From positions 1-50,892 of the forward strand of contig DATDPP010000036.1 in NCBI GenBank assembly GCA_035292685.1: DNA of 50,892 bases. The letters are read 5' to 3'. The first letter of the stretch is position 1, and each line of letters opens with the position of its first letter. The position numbers and the translations under genes are program-made. The stretch is from JALYNX01 sp035292685. GTDB lineage: Bacteria > Actinomycetota > Acidimicrobiia > Spongiisociales > ZC4RG35. Positions 16,501-23,592 of the stretch are shown here, one piece after another. The notes beneath the pieces are model-generated. The model saw only the letters and a list, made by a program, of their open reading frames with translations, had not been told where the DNA came from and did no database searches.

Positions 16501-16941
16501 TTCCGCCACGTCGGCGGCAAGACCGCCCACGCCACAGTCACCTCCGGTGTTCCCCACCAACTCGCGCAGACCGATGTTGCCAAATCACCCGAAGTTGGAC
16601 AGTCCAAGCTGACTTGTGGAGCCGGCGCGATTTGAACCCCGGTCCCTCTTTTGCGAACGACGTGCTTCGTCGGATCACCTGCCTACTTACTTCGTCGGCA
16701 GACCAGGGGATCCTTCGTCGAGTGTCAGCACGGATTTCTGGACAATCGGCCCTCGTAGCCGAAATGCTCCGAATTGGGCCTTTGCCCGGGTCGCAGCCCG
16801 AGCTCTCCCCGGGGGTGATGATGCCGGCACAGGCGGGCAAAGAGTCAGTGATTCAGACCATCCGCAAGAGTAGATAACAACACGATTCTGGTCTGACCTG
16901 ACCTGGCCGAACGCTCTCTAGCGCAGCGTTTGGCTCGATCA
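16501..16941. other. Non-coding stretch with RNA-gene debris
   Basis: No convincing gene in about 440 bp. Reading frames through it are short and disagree with codon usage of the neighbours. The only structure I see is a tmRNA-like 3' fragment near its left side; the right side ends at the truncated tRNA-Ala. No integrase or transposase remnant is recognisable. Confidence 0.6.
16617..16646 (-). pseudogene. tmRNA/tRNA 3'-end-like fragment
   Basis: On the minus strand GGGACCGGGGTTCAAAT is followed by CGCGCCGGCTCCA: a T-loop (TTCAAAT) and an acceptor tail ending GGCTCCA, the ending seen in tmRNA. T-stem pairing is imperfect, and no tmRNA body or tag-peptide frame is found upstream. It is best read as a remnant, possibly an attachment-site core left by an element that used ssrA. 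Confidence 0.45.
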
Positions 16942-16981
16942 GCTTGCAAAGCCGGTGCTCTTCCAGCTGAGCTACGTCCCC
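16942..16981 (-). pseudogene. Truncated tRNA-Ala (5' half)
   Basis: The minus strand repeats the first ~40 nt of tRNA-Ala at 14336-14408: GGGGACGTAGCTCAG, one D-loop change (T to C), then AGAGCACCGGCTTTGCAAGC, and breaks off in the 3' strand of the anticodon stem. No T arm follows. It points away from tRNA-Ile, 78 bp to the right. Confidence 0.85.
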
Positions 16982-17059
16982 CTGGAGATGCTCAGTTTAC
17001 GGGTTCGCCTGACTCAGACGACTCGATAAGATTTGCCCTCGTCGCAGCCACCGCTGCAA

Positions 17060-17137
17060 GGGCCCATAGCTCAGCCCGGTTAGAGCGCATCCCTGATAAG
17101 GATGAGGTCGGAAGTTCAAGTCTTCCTGGGCCCACCA
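17060..17137 (+). tRNA. tRNA-Ile (anticodon GAT)
   Basis: Acceptor GGGCCCA/TGGGCCC, anticodon stem CATCC/GGATG with loop CTGATAA (anticodon GAT), T arm GGAAG-TTCAAGT-CTTCC. This one does encode CCA (17135-17137), unlike the other tRNAs here. Actinobacteria often carry tRNA-Ile and tRNA-Ala side by side downstream of gyrA; here the Ala neighbour is the truncated copy. Confidence 0.95.
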
Positions 17138-17184
17138 CCGCAATCCCCGTCCGACTCACGCCGAGCCCGACACCGATCTGGCAG

Positions 17185-17823
17185 CTAGGCCTCGCCCACA
17201 ACCTGCTCGTCACGACGTCGGATCACCGAGAGCCATATCGCTGCCAACACCGGCACCAGGAACACAAACAGGTAGTAGCCGAGCCCCTGGACCGTCATAC
17301 CGACGAAGGCCCCGATAAGCGAAACGAGCAGTTCGATCCCGGTACGGCTTTCAGCATCAGCGGAAACCTGTTCGGGTGACAGACCCCGCGGCACGTTGAA
17401 ATCGGCGAAGAACCCGACGGCATCTGCCCGGGAGGTGGTCGTCGTCGGTTGGGTCGTGGTGGTCGTGGTGGACGGGGGGGGCGGGTTGGTCGGTTGGACG
17501 ACGGGGAGGGTGGTCGTCGTCGTCGTGGTGGAAGTGGTTGTAGTGGGCGGTGAGGTTGTCGTAGTCGGTTGGGTCGTGGTGGTCGTTGGTGGTGGTGGCG
17601 GAAGGGTCGTGGTCGTCGATGTGGTGGTGGTCGTCGGAGGTGGTGGTGGGGTCGTGGTCGTGGTCGTGGTCGTCGTGTTGTTGTTACACCAGTCGTTCCA
17701 CCAGCCGCAACGGTGGTTGAAATCGATGGCAGAAGGTGCGGCCGCGGCAGTCGACGGTGCCCAACCGACAACGCCCAGCAACAGAGCCATTGCGATTGCC
17801 CAACCCCACCCACGGCGAGTCAT
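17185..17823 (-). CDS. Thr/Pro-rich surface protein with signal peptide and C-terminal anchor
   Basis: 212 aa from ATG at 17823, which has GGGAG six bases upstream and follows the kinase stop by one base. A signal peptide (about 1-32, ending TAAAAPS) precedes a short Cys/Trp-rich patch (NHRCGWWNDWCNN), then about 85 residues of almost pure Thr and Pro (low-complexity stalk), a short folded-looking region (about 135-165) and a hydrophobic helix (about 180-202) with a basic RRR stop-transfer. This is the layout of a wall-spanning, probably O-mannosylated stalk protein. It is co-transcribed with the histidine kinase upstream. Function unknown. Confidence 0.75.
   Translation of the reverse strand: MTRRGWGWAIAMALLLGVVGWAPSTAAAAPSAIDFNHRCGWWNDWCNNNTTTTTTTTTPPPPPTTTTTSTTTTLPPPPPTTTTTQPTTTTSPPTTTTSTTTTTTTLPVVQPTNPPPPSTTTTTTQPTTTTSRADAVGFFADFNVPRGLSPEQVSADAESRTGIELLVSLIGAFVGMTVQGLGYYLFVFLVPVLAAIWLSVIRRRDEQVVGEA
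17430..17690. repeat. Low-complexity GTC/GGT tract encoding the Thr-Pro stalk
   Basis: On the plus strand the tract is mostly GTCGTGGTC- and GGTGGTGG-like triplets, i.e. ACC/ACG/CCA codons on the coding strand. Such tracts change length easily by slippage and are error-prone in assembly. Confidence 0.8.
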
Positions 17824-17824
17824 C

Positions 17825-19201
17825 TCAGGCTCCCACACTCATCGTCGGCAGCGGGATGATCTTTGCGCTCTCCGCCTCAACGAGGGGAAGGCGGACGGTG
17901 AACATCGTGATGTCCTCGACACGCTCATGACTCACCGAGCCGCCCATGGCCTCGGACAACTCGCGCACGATGAACAGCCCCAGACCAACGCTTTGGCTGG
18001 GAGCGCCCTTCCCGCCATGGGGGAAGGGGTCGAATAGCTGCTCGACAATGACGTCGGGCACACCGTCGCCGTCGTCGGCGACCACCAACTCGTAGGAGTC
18101 GAGCGTCTCGGTCCCTGTGACCGTGATCCTCGGACCTCCGTATTTGACCGCGTTGGAAACGAGGTTCTTCAGGATCTGCCGAAGACGGAACTCGTCGGCG
18201 ACAACGGCCGCAGGATCCAGCGACACATCGATCTCGATGCCGCGCCGATGGAACATGGCGAGGGCCCGATCCGCCACCTCGGTGACATCGATCGGCTCGA
18301 CACGGATCTCCAGCTGACCTGTCTCCAGCCCTGCGGAGGCGAGGATGTCGTCCGTCAGCTGAGACATGTCCTCGGCCTCGGTGCGGATCATCCCGATCAT
18401 CTCGGCCGCCTCTGCCGACGCCCTGAGTGAGGGGTCCTCCAGCACGGCGGCCAGCCCACTGATTCCGGTAAGCGGAGTTCGAAACTCATGAACCACAGTT
18501 CGCAGCACCGAGTTGTGGGCGTCTCTCAACTCACCCTCATGCTTCAGCTGGAGTGAGAGCTCCCTCACTTCCATCGACTTGCGCGCCATCGACCGGGTCC
18601 ATACGACGAGCACCAGCGGGGCAAGACCGACCGTGGCTACGCCGAGTACGATTCCGAGCGTGTTGTACGACGAGTTCAGGCGATCGACGTAGGCCACAAG
18701 GTTCAGGCGAAGCTCGTCGAGCGAATCCATCATCTCCCGGAACCAAAGATCGGCAGTTTCCTGGTCGACCGCCGCCGTCCCGATGGAGTCGACCGCATCC
18801 CTGGCGGCGTTGGCGAACAACAGGCCGGCCACGAGGGAATCTGCTGCGGCGGGTGAGCCTTCGAGGCTGGCCAGCGAGGCGTCGAGGACCCCCAAGGCAG
18901 TAGCTGCCTCCTGGCCCGACAGCTGCTGCTGATCCTCGGATCCCAGCGCGGCAAGGGCGATGTGAGAGCGGACCACTGTGGCGGCCCTGGCGGCCTCGTC
19001 GGCATAATGGAGCTCGACTGACGCTCGAGCCACGTTCCGACTCACCTGGACGGCTCCGAACAGCGCACCGGCCGTCACGGACACCAGAACCGCGGCAATC
19101 AGGGCGGGCCGAATCCCCAGGCTCAGCCCATTCTTCGAAGCGGTGCGACCGGGACTAGGCGGTTTCCCGTCCGGCGCCGCCGCCGAGAAAACGACACTCA
19201 T
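17825..19201 (-). CDS. Sensor histidine kinase (orphan)
   Basis: 458 aa. Two transmembrane helices (about 33-53 and 180-202) flank a mostly helical extracytoplasmic sensor of about 125 residues. HisKA region has VVHEFRTPLTGISGL (phospho-His near residue 240), and the ATPase domain shows NLVSNAVKYGGP (N box), VADDGDGVP (G1) and GLGLFIVRELSEAMGG (G2). No response regulator lies in the flanking genes, so its partner is elsewhere. It is coupled to the Thr-rich surface protein (one-base gap), which suggests a shared envelope role. Confidence 0.92.
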   Translation of the reverse strand: MSVVFSAAAPDGKPPSPGRTASKNGLSLGIRPALIAAVLVSVTAGALFGAVQVSRNVARASVELHYADEAARAATVVRSHIALAALGSEDQQQLSGQEAATALGVLDASLASLEGSPAAADSLVAGLLFANAARDAVDSIGTAAVDQETADLWFREMMDSLDELRLNLVAYVDRLNSSYNTLGIVLGVATVGLAPLVLVVWTRSMARKSMEVRELSLQLKHEGELRDAHNSVLRTVVHEFRTPLTGISGLAAVLEDPSLRASAEAAEMIGMIRTEAEDMSQLTDDILASAGLETGQLEIRVEPIDVTEVADRALAMFHRRGIEIDVSLDPAAVVADEFRLRQILKNLVSNAVKYGGPRITVTGTETLDSYELVVADDGDGVPDVIVEQLFDPFPHGGKGAPSQSVGLGLFIVRELSEAMGGSVSHERVEDITMFTVRLPLVEAESAKIIPLPTMSVGA

Positions 19202-19330
19202 GCCCTATTGATCGGGAATTCGCCCAGATTCCTTGAATCTCCGGGGGGGCCGACCGACCCTTTCAGGAATGGATCGGCGCGTCGAACCCGGTCTTGCCTG
19301 CCTCGATTCGATCGTCGTAGGGTCTTCTCG

Positions 19331-20572
19331 ATGGACACAGACCTGACTTCTCGGCTCGATGTTGAAGCTGTAAGGGCTCAATTCCCGGCTCTCAAGAGGG
19401 CCGAGGGAGGCCGTTTGGCGGCCTATCTCGACGGCCCGGGCGGCACCCAGGCCCCGCAACCCGTCATCGACGCGATGGGCGCGGTCCTAAGCCAGGGGGT
19501 GAGCAACCTCGGTGGCGGTTTCGGCTCCTCGGACTACGCCGACGCCCTCACCACCCAGGCCCGGCTGGCGATGGCCGACATGTTCAACTGCGATCCCAAC
19601 GAAACCTCGTTCGGCCAGAACATGACCAGCATCACCTTTGCGGTTAGCCGGGCCCTCGCCACCGCCTGGAGGCCCGGTGACGTCGTCGTGGTAACCAGCC
19701 TCGACCACGACGCCAATTTCACCCCGTGGGTCCGGGCGGCAGGCGAGGCGGGTGTCGAGGTCCGGGTCGCCGAGTTCGACCCGGCCACCGGTGAGCTCGA
19801 TCCCTCCGCGGTCGGCCGGCTACTCGATGAGAGGGTGCGGTTGGTGGCGGCCTGTGTCGCCTCCAATGCCATCGGCACCATGGTGGATGTGCAATCCATT
19901 GTCGCCATGGCCCACGAGTTCGACGCCATAGTTTATCTGGATGCGGTGCATGCCGGTCCCCATCGTCTTCTCGATGTCAGGGCGCTCGACTGTGACTTCC
20001 TGGTGGCCTCGTCGTACAAGTTCTTCGGTCCCCACACCGGGATCCTCTACGGCAAACTGGGCCGGCTGGCGGCCCTCGACGCCTACAAGGTGCGACCGGC
20101 GCCCTCCGACCCTCCCGGGAAGCTGGAGACCGGGACCCAGTCCTTCGAATCGATGGCAGGGGTCACCGCCGCCGTCGACTACCTCGCCGGTCTGGCCGGA
20201 AAGATCGGCGAGTCACGACGAGGACGTCTGGAGCAGGCCTACTCACTGATCGGCGCTCACGAGCAATCCCTCTCGCAGCGCTTTCTCGACGGAGTGGCGT
20301 CCATCGCAGGGGTGCGGGTCTATGGGGTGCCGCTCGCCGACCAACGGCGGGTGGCCACCTTCGCCATCGGTGTCGAAGGCCATGGTTCCGCGGCGGTAGC
20401 GGCCCATCTGACCCGGGCCGGGATCTATGTGTGGTCCGGTCACTATTACGCGGTCAACGCCATGGACCGGCTTGGGGTGCTGGATAAGGGCGGCTTGGTC
20501 CGGATCGGGTTCGTCCACTACAACACGGCGGCCGAGGTCGACCGAGCTTTGGAAGCCCTCGCCCGGATTTAG
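19331..20572 (+). CDS. Class V aminotransferase, cysteine desulfurase-like (TIGR01976-type)
   Basis: 413 aa from ATG at 19331; earlier in-frame codons give an atypical, basic leader. PLP fold type I: substrate loop YLDGPGGTQAPQPVIDAM, a TSLDHDANFTPW stretch, the cofactor Asp in YLDAVHAGPH, and the PLP lysine in SSYKFFGPHTGILYGK. The persulfide Cys loop typical of SufS is not evident, which is why I call it desulfurase-like only. It is divergent from the histidine kinase and its stop overlaps the end of the convergent ribbon-helix-helix gene by 4 bp. Confidence 0.88.
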   Translation: MDTDLTSRLDVEAVRAQFPALKRAEGGRLAAYLDGPGGTQAPQPVIDAMGAVLSQGVSNLGGGFGSSDYADALTTQARLAMADMFNCDPNETSFGQNMTSITFAVSRALATAWRPGDVVVVTSLDHDANFTPWVRAAGEAGVEVRVAEFDPATGELDPSAVGRLLDERVRLVAACVASNAIGTMVDVQSIVAMAHEFDAIVYLDAVHAGPHRLLDVRALDCDFLVASSYKFFGPHTGILYGKLGRLAALDAYKVRPAPSDPPGKLETGTQSFESMAGVTAAVDYLAGLAGKIGESRRGRLEQAYSLIGAHEQSLSQRFLDGVASIAGVRVYGVPLADQRRVATFAIGVEGHGSAAVAAHLTRAGIYVWSGHYYAVNAMDRLGVLDKGGLVRIGFVHYNTAAEVDRALEALARI

Positions 20573-20760
20573 CGCCGTCTGCTGTCCTTGCTGTCCTCGG
20601 CCGTGTCTTCGGCACCCCACCGCCCGCTCCTTCTCGCGGCCTCAACCAAGAGGAACTCGATCTGGCTGTTGAGACTGCGCAGGTCCTCGGCCGCCCACCG
20701 CTCCAAGACCCGATGCAACCTCGGGTTGATCCGCAAGAGAAAACTCTTGCGATCGGTCAT
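20569..20760 (-). CDS. Arc/MetJ-type ribbon-helix-helix DNA-binding protein
   Basis: 63 aa. The sequence KSFLLRINPRLHRVLERWA followed by RSLNSQIEFLLVEAARR has the beta-strand, helix, SxNxxIE helix pattern of Arc-like RHH proteins; such proteins bind DNA as dimers through the N-terminal strand (here SFLLRIN). The polar tail is acidic/basic. Its ATG overlaps the SPFH gene stop (ATGA), so the pair is translated together. A palindromic operator at the operon promoter makes it a likely autorepressor. It resembles antitoxins, but the partner is an SPFH protein rather than a toxin. Confidence 0.8.
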   Translation of the reverse strand: MTDRKSFLLRINPRLHRVLERWAAEDLRSLNSQIEFLLVEAARRSGRWGAEDTAEDSKDSRRR

Positions 20761-21629
20761 CCCGTATAGAGGGTCCCGGTGTTGACCACAGGCTGGACAC
20801 TGTGATCCCCGGTGAGAACCACCATCAGGTTGGACACCATGGCGGCCTTGCGCTCTTCGTCCAACTCGACGATGTTCTCAGCGGCAAGTTGCTGCAGGGC
20901 GTCTTGGACCATGGTCACCGCGCCCCGGACAATCAGCTTGCGGGCAGCAATCACGGCTCCGGCTTGCTGTCTCCTGAGCATCTCACCGGCGATCTCGGGG
21001 GCGTAGGCCAGCCGGCGCAGACGGCAGTCGCGCACCGTCACCCCAGCTTCGTCCAGACGATCCTGGAGCTCCCTCTGGAGGGTGGAGGTCACGTCGTCGG
21101 CGTTGGCTCGCAACGAAGGCCCTTCGTCGTCGATGTGGTCGTAGGGGTACTCACTCGCCACGTGACGGATGGCGGCCTCGGACTGAACCTTGACGAAGTG
21201 CTCGTAGTCCTCGACGTCGAATGCGGCCCTGGCGGTGTCCACCACCTGCCAGTTGATGACCGAAGCGATCTCGACCGGGTTTCCCACTGCATCGTTGACC
21301 TTCAACACATCCGAATCGAAGGTCCTGATCCGAAGCGACACCGATCTCCGTAGGGTCAACGGGTTGACCCATCGAAACCCGTTCTCCCGCACCGTCCCGT
21401 GGTAGCGGCCGAAGAGGGTGACCACCCGCGACTGGTTCGGCTGGTTGACGAAGAGCCCGAGCAGGAGCACGGTCCCGACGAGGAGTATCACCGCTGCGGT
21501 CACGGTCACCCACCAGTTCTGATCCACCAGGGCTCCGACAAAGCCAATGCCCCCGCCCACCAGGAGAATCAAGGAGACACTCGCCATCAGCCATCCCGAG
21601 ACACCAACCACCAAACGCTCCTCAGACAT
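20757..21629 (-). CDS. SPFH/Band 7 domain membrane protein
   Basis: 290 aa from ATG at 21629 (MSEERLVVG), which has GAAAGG upstream; an ATG at 21647 would fall inside the operator and has no ribosome site. Two hydrophobic helices (about 12-32 and 38-58) are followed by an SPFH domain starting QSRVVTLFGRYHGTVRENGF and containing RIRTFDSDVLKVNDAVGNPV and the ELQDRLDEAGVTVRDCRL segment, then an Ala/Gln-rich coiled coil. SPFH proteins form membrane ring or raft scaffolds. Coupled to the RHH gene. Confidence 0.9.
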   Translation of the reverse strand: MSEERLVVGVSGWLMASVSLILLVGGGIGFVGALVDQNWWVTVTAAVILLVGTVLLLGLFVNQPNQSRVVTLFGRYHGTVRENGFRWVNPLTLRRSVSLRIRTFDSDVLKVNDAVGNPVEIASVINWQVVDTARAAFDVEDYEHFVKVQSEAAIRHVASEYPYDHIDDEGPSLRANADDVTSTLQRELQDRLDEAGVTVRDCRLRRLAYAPEIAGEMLRRQQAGAVIAARKLIVRGAVTMVQDALQQLAAENIVELDEERKAAMVSNLMVVLTGDHSVQPVVNTGTLYTG

Positions 21630-21645
21630 CGATTGCCTTTCTGTC

Positions 21646-21683
21646 ATATCAGAATGATATCAAGATGATATGGCGGTGGTCAA
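21646..21683 (-). promoter_or_regulatory. SPFH-RHH operon promoter with overlapping palindromic operator
   Basis: Minus strand: -35 TTGACC (21683-21678), 18-bp spacer, -10 TATCAT (21659-21654). The -10 lies in an operator (21646-21671) made of two overlapping inverted repeats ATATCA-N3-TGATAT sharing a central TGATATCA. RHH repressors commonly bind such closely spaced repeats. The start codon is about 17 bp past the operator. Confidence 0.7.
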
Positions 21684-21695
21684 GGGGTGAGCGTC

Positions 21696-22121
21696 TCAGG
21701 AATCGACCGGTGTCACTCCCAGCTCGCCCATGAGGGCCCGGACCCGCCGCTCCAACTCGTCCCGAATCGGGCGGACCTCGTCGACCGTCATCCCCGACGG
21801 GTCGTCCAGCTCCCAATCGAGGTACCTCTTCCCGGGATAGAAGGGGCAGACATCACCACAGCCCATGGTGACCACCACATCGGCGGCGCGAACCGCCTCC
21901 TCGGCCCACAGCCGAGGAACTTCGCTGCTGATGTCGATCCCCAACTCGGTCATGACGGCAACCACCGCCGGGTTCACCCCATCCGCCGGCTCCGACCCGC
22001 CGGAGAACACCTCGACCCGGTCGGCGCCGAGCCTTCGCATCAGTGCGGCCGCCATCTGCGACCGTCCGGCGTTGTGGACACACATGAAAAGGACGCTCGG
22101 TCTTGTCGTGCCGGTGGTCAT
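21696..22121 (-). CDS. arsC: Arsenate reductase ArsC (low-molecular-weight phosphatase fold)
   Basis: 141 aa. The P-loop CVHNAGRS (CX5R; first Cys nucleophile near residue 14) opens the protein, and the distal segment VTMGCGDVCPFYPGKRYLDWELDDPSG carries two further Cys (about 88 and 92) and the general-acid DDP region. This is the actinobacterial ArsC group, often linked to mycothiol or thioredoxin. It reduces arsenate to arsenite. No arsenite pump, ArsR or other ars gene is adjacent. Confidence 0.9.
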   Translation of the reverse strand: MTTGTTRPSVLFMCVHNAGRSQMAAALMRRLGADRVEVFSGGSEPADGVNPAVVAVMTELGIDISSEVPRLWAEEAVRAADVVVTMGCGDVCPFYPGKRYLDWELDDPSGMTVDEVRPIRDELERRVRALMGELGVTPVDS

Positions 22122-22190
22122 GGCCGCTTGTCCATCGTTCCCGATCTCGATCGCTCGCTCACCCGTTCAGATCTTGCGCGGGATACACCG

Positions 22191-22203
22191 TAGACTTGCG
22201 TGG
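22191..22203 (+). promoter_or_regulatory. Putative leaderless promoter (-10 TAGACT)
   Basis: TAGACT at 22191-22196 is followed seven bases later by GTG at 22203, the spacing expected if transcription starts on the first base of the start codon. No Shine-Dalgarno sequence precedes that GTG. The -35 region is weak. Confidence 0.45.
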
Positions 22204-22322
22204 TGAAGCGTCTTTCCCCTCTGCTCATCCTCGGCGCCATCGTGGCCTTCCTGTTGATGCGTCGACGTGGTGGCGACCCGGTGGAACCCGACTCCGCCTG
22301 GAGCCCGATCCAGCCCTCGTGA
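22203..22322 (+). CDS. Small single-helix membrane protein, 39 aa
   Basis: Short frame from GTG 22203: MKRLSPLLILGAIVAFLLM (initiator Met assumed) gives one transmembrane helix with a basic start, then RRRGGDPVEPDSAW and a short tail ending PIQPS. The stop TGA (22320-22322) overlaps the GTG start of the next gene (22319-22321), so the pair appears translationally coupled. The leaderless-type promoter in front supports it being real. I do not recognise the family; a short helper or anchor for the downstream protein is a guess. Confidence 0.5.
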   Translation: MKRLSPLLILGAIVAFLLMRRRGGDPVEPDSAWSPIQPS

Positions 22323-22951
22323 TAGTCGGTGTTCTGGTCACCGGGGACACCGCGGTCAGGGCGGCCCACTCCCTGAGCGCCCACCCCCCCGTTGACGAGG
22401 TGGTGGTCATCGGCCCCGCCCGGAGTAAGAGCTTTCGTGTGGTTGCCTCGGCTGAAGGATGTGATTTCCTCGTCGGCACCGGTCCCGAGGCTCCTGGTCT
22501 CGCCCGCAATCATGGTGTCCCGCTGGTCTGGGACGGAGAGTCGACCGAGGATGGGGTGATCGTGGCCGGTGGGTCACCGGCCGGTCTGGCCCTGGCCATG
22601 GCCTCCCGCGAGCCGGACCCGCGACTGGTGGCCGTGGCACATTCGGACTTTGCCGAAGGCTCGGATCACGTGGTGCGGTTTCCCGAGCCCGTGGGCAGGG
22701 CAACGGTCGCGGATGCCATCTATGCCCAACGTCGGGTGGCAATGGCGAAATCGCCGAATCGATTTGCGGCATGTCTCGCCGTCGGGGCCGGGCGAAGCGT
22801 GGCCATCGTTGACGATGCGGCGTTTCTCTCGGGTATCGCCCTGGCGGCCGCGGTCGATGTTGCTGCCGGCATGCCAAGAATGGTCTTCGACGACGCCCTC
22901 ACCTACTTGACGACCGCCACCGACATGGGATTGGTGATGGCCGATTCCTGA
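22319..22951 (+). CDS. Conserved-looking protein of unknown function, Rossmann-like
   Basis: 210 aa from GTG at 22319, where the codon pattern becomes good and VIVGVLVTGDTAVRAA opens like a dinucleotide-fold first strand-loop-helix, though the glycines (G.L.TGDT) do not match a standard GxGxxG. Repeated beta-alpha pattern: EVVVIGPARS, LVGTGPEAPG, VIVAGGSPAGLALAMA, AIVDDAAFLSGIALAAAVDV. No membrane helix or signal. It could be a degenerate nucleotide- or CoA-binding protein. The only context is the 39-aa membrane protein overlapping its start. Confidence 0.65.
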   Translation: MIVGVLVTGDTAVRAAHSLSAHPPVDEVVVIGPARSKSFRVVASAEGCDFLVGTGPEAPGLARNHGVPLVWDGESTEDGVIVAGGSPAGLALAMASREPDPRLVAVAHSDFAEGSDHVVRFPEPVGRATVADAIYAQRRVAMAKSPNRFAACLAVGAGRSVAIVDDAAFLSGIALAAAVDVAAGMPRMVFDDALTYLTTATDMGLVMADS

Positions 22952-23016
22952 GCGAGGTCGGCCCCAGCATTCATGCACCGCGTCACGAATCTCTGACGCC
23001 CTTCAGGAAAGCAAGT

Positions 23017-23517
23017 TCAGGTCAAGGGGACAGTGACCGGGGCGGTCTCCTCAGTGGGGATGTCGGCCTGGTCGGAGGGGGCCGTCGAGCCGTTGCCCGA
23101 GCGATACTCGGTGGGTGGGTGCAGCACTTGCTGCGGCATTGGGACCGGGTTGAGAGTCTCTTCCAGCACCACCACCTCGAGTCCCCCTACAACGTCGGAC
23201 ACCAGGTTGTAGGTGATCGCCAGAAGCACCGTCGCCCCGGTTGCCATAACCCACCACACCACAGAACCGAACACGACAACCCTGAAGAACTGCTCGGCGT
23301 TGGCGAATGGTTGGGAGCCTTCGTCGATCAGCGTTATCTCGACCATGAACGAGGTGAGCTTGTCCGGGATCCCGGCCCGCTCGAAAACGGACCAGAAGAT
23401 GACAGTGCCCAGCACCATGGCGATGGCCACGACCGCCCAGACCACAGCTGAAACCTTCAGCGCGGTCCAGGGATCGACCTTTCGGATTATGCGTCGAACA
23501 CGGCGAACAGTTGCCAT
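23017..23517 (-). CDS. DUF3566 transmembrane protein
   Basis: 166 aa. The N-terminal half has two long hydrophobic helices (about 22-45 and 78-105) around a short loop, the FRRIDPWSAFK-like start (here IIRKVDPWTALKVSAVVW) being the hallmark of DUF3566. The C-terminus is a Pro/Thr-rich polar tail. This family occurs right after gyrA in many actinobacteria, as here (75 bp downstream of gyrA, same strand). The molecular role is not established. Confidence 0.88.
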   Translation of the reverse strand: MATVRRVRRIIRKVDPWTALKVSAVVWAVVAIAMVLGTVIFWSVFERAGIPDKLTSFMVEITLIDEGSQPFANAEQFFRVVVFGSVVWWVMATGATVLLAITYNLVSDVVGGLEVVVLEETLNPVPMPQQVLHPPTEYRSGNGSTAPSDQADIPTEETAPVTVPLT

Positions 23518-23592
23518 ATCGGCTCCTAGTTGTGGGAGAAGTCTACGAGACCGCCACAGTTGACCAACGATATCGGTCCCGCGCCGGTTCCT

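Noticed and set aside
16616..16877. Frames of 85-190 codons after the sigma factor gene
   Set aside because: Begin in the tmRNA-like remnant or the sigma gene and have no recognisable domain or ribosome site.
16600..16985. A complete tmRNA gene on the minus strand
   Set aside because: Only the 3' tail matches; no paired 5' tRNA-like half and no tag-peptide frame were found.
17396..18037. Gly/Val-rich 213-codon frame opposite the Thr-rich protein
   Set aside because: Pure antisense translation of ACC/CCA codons.
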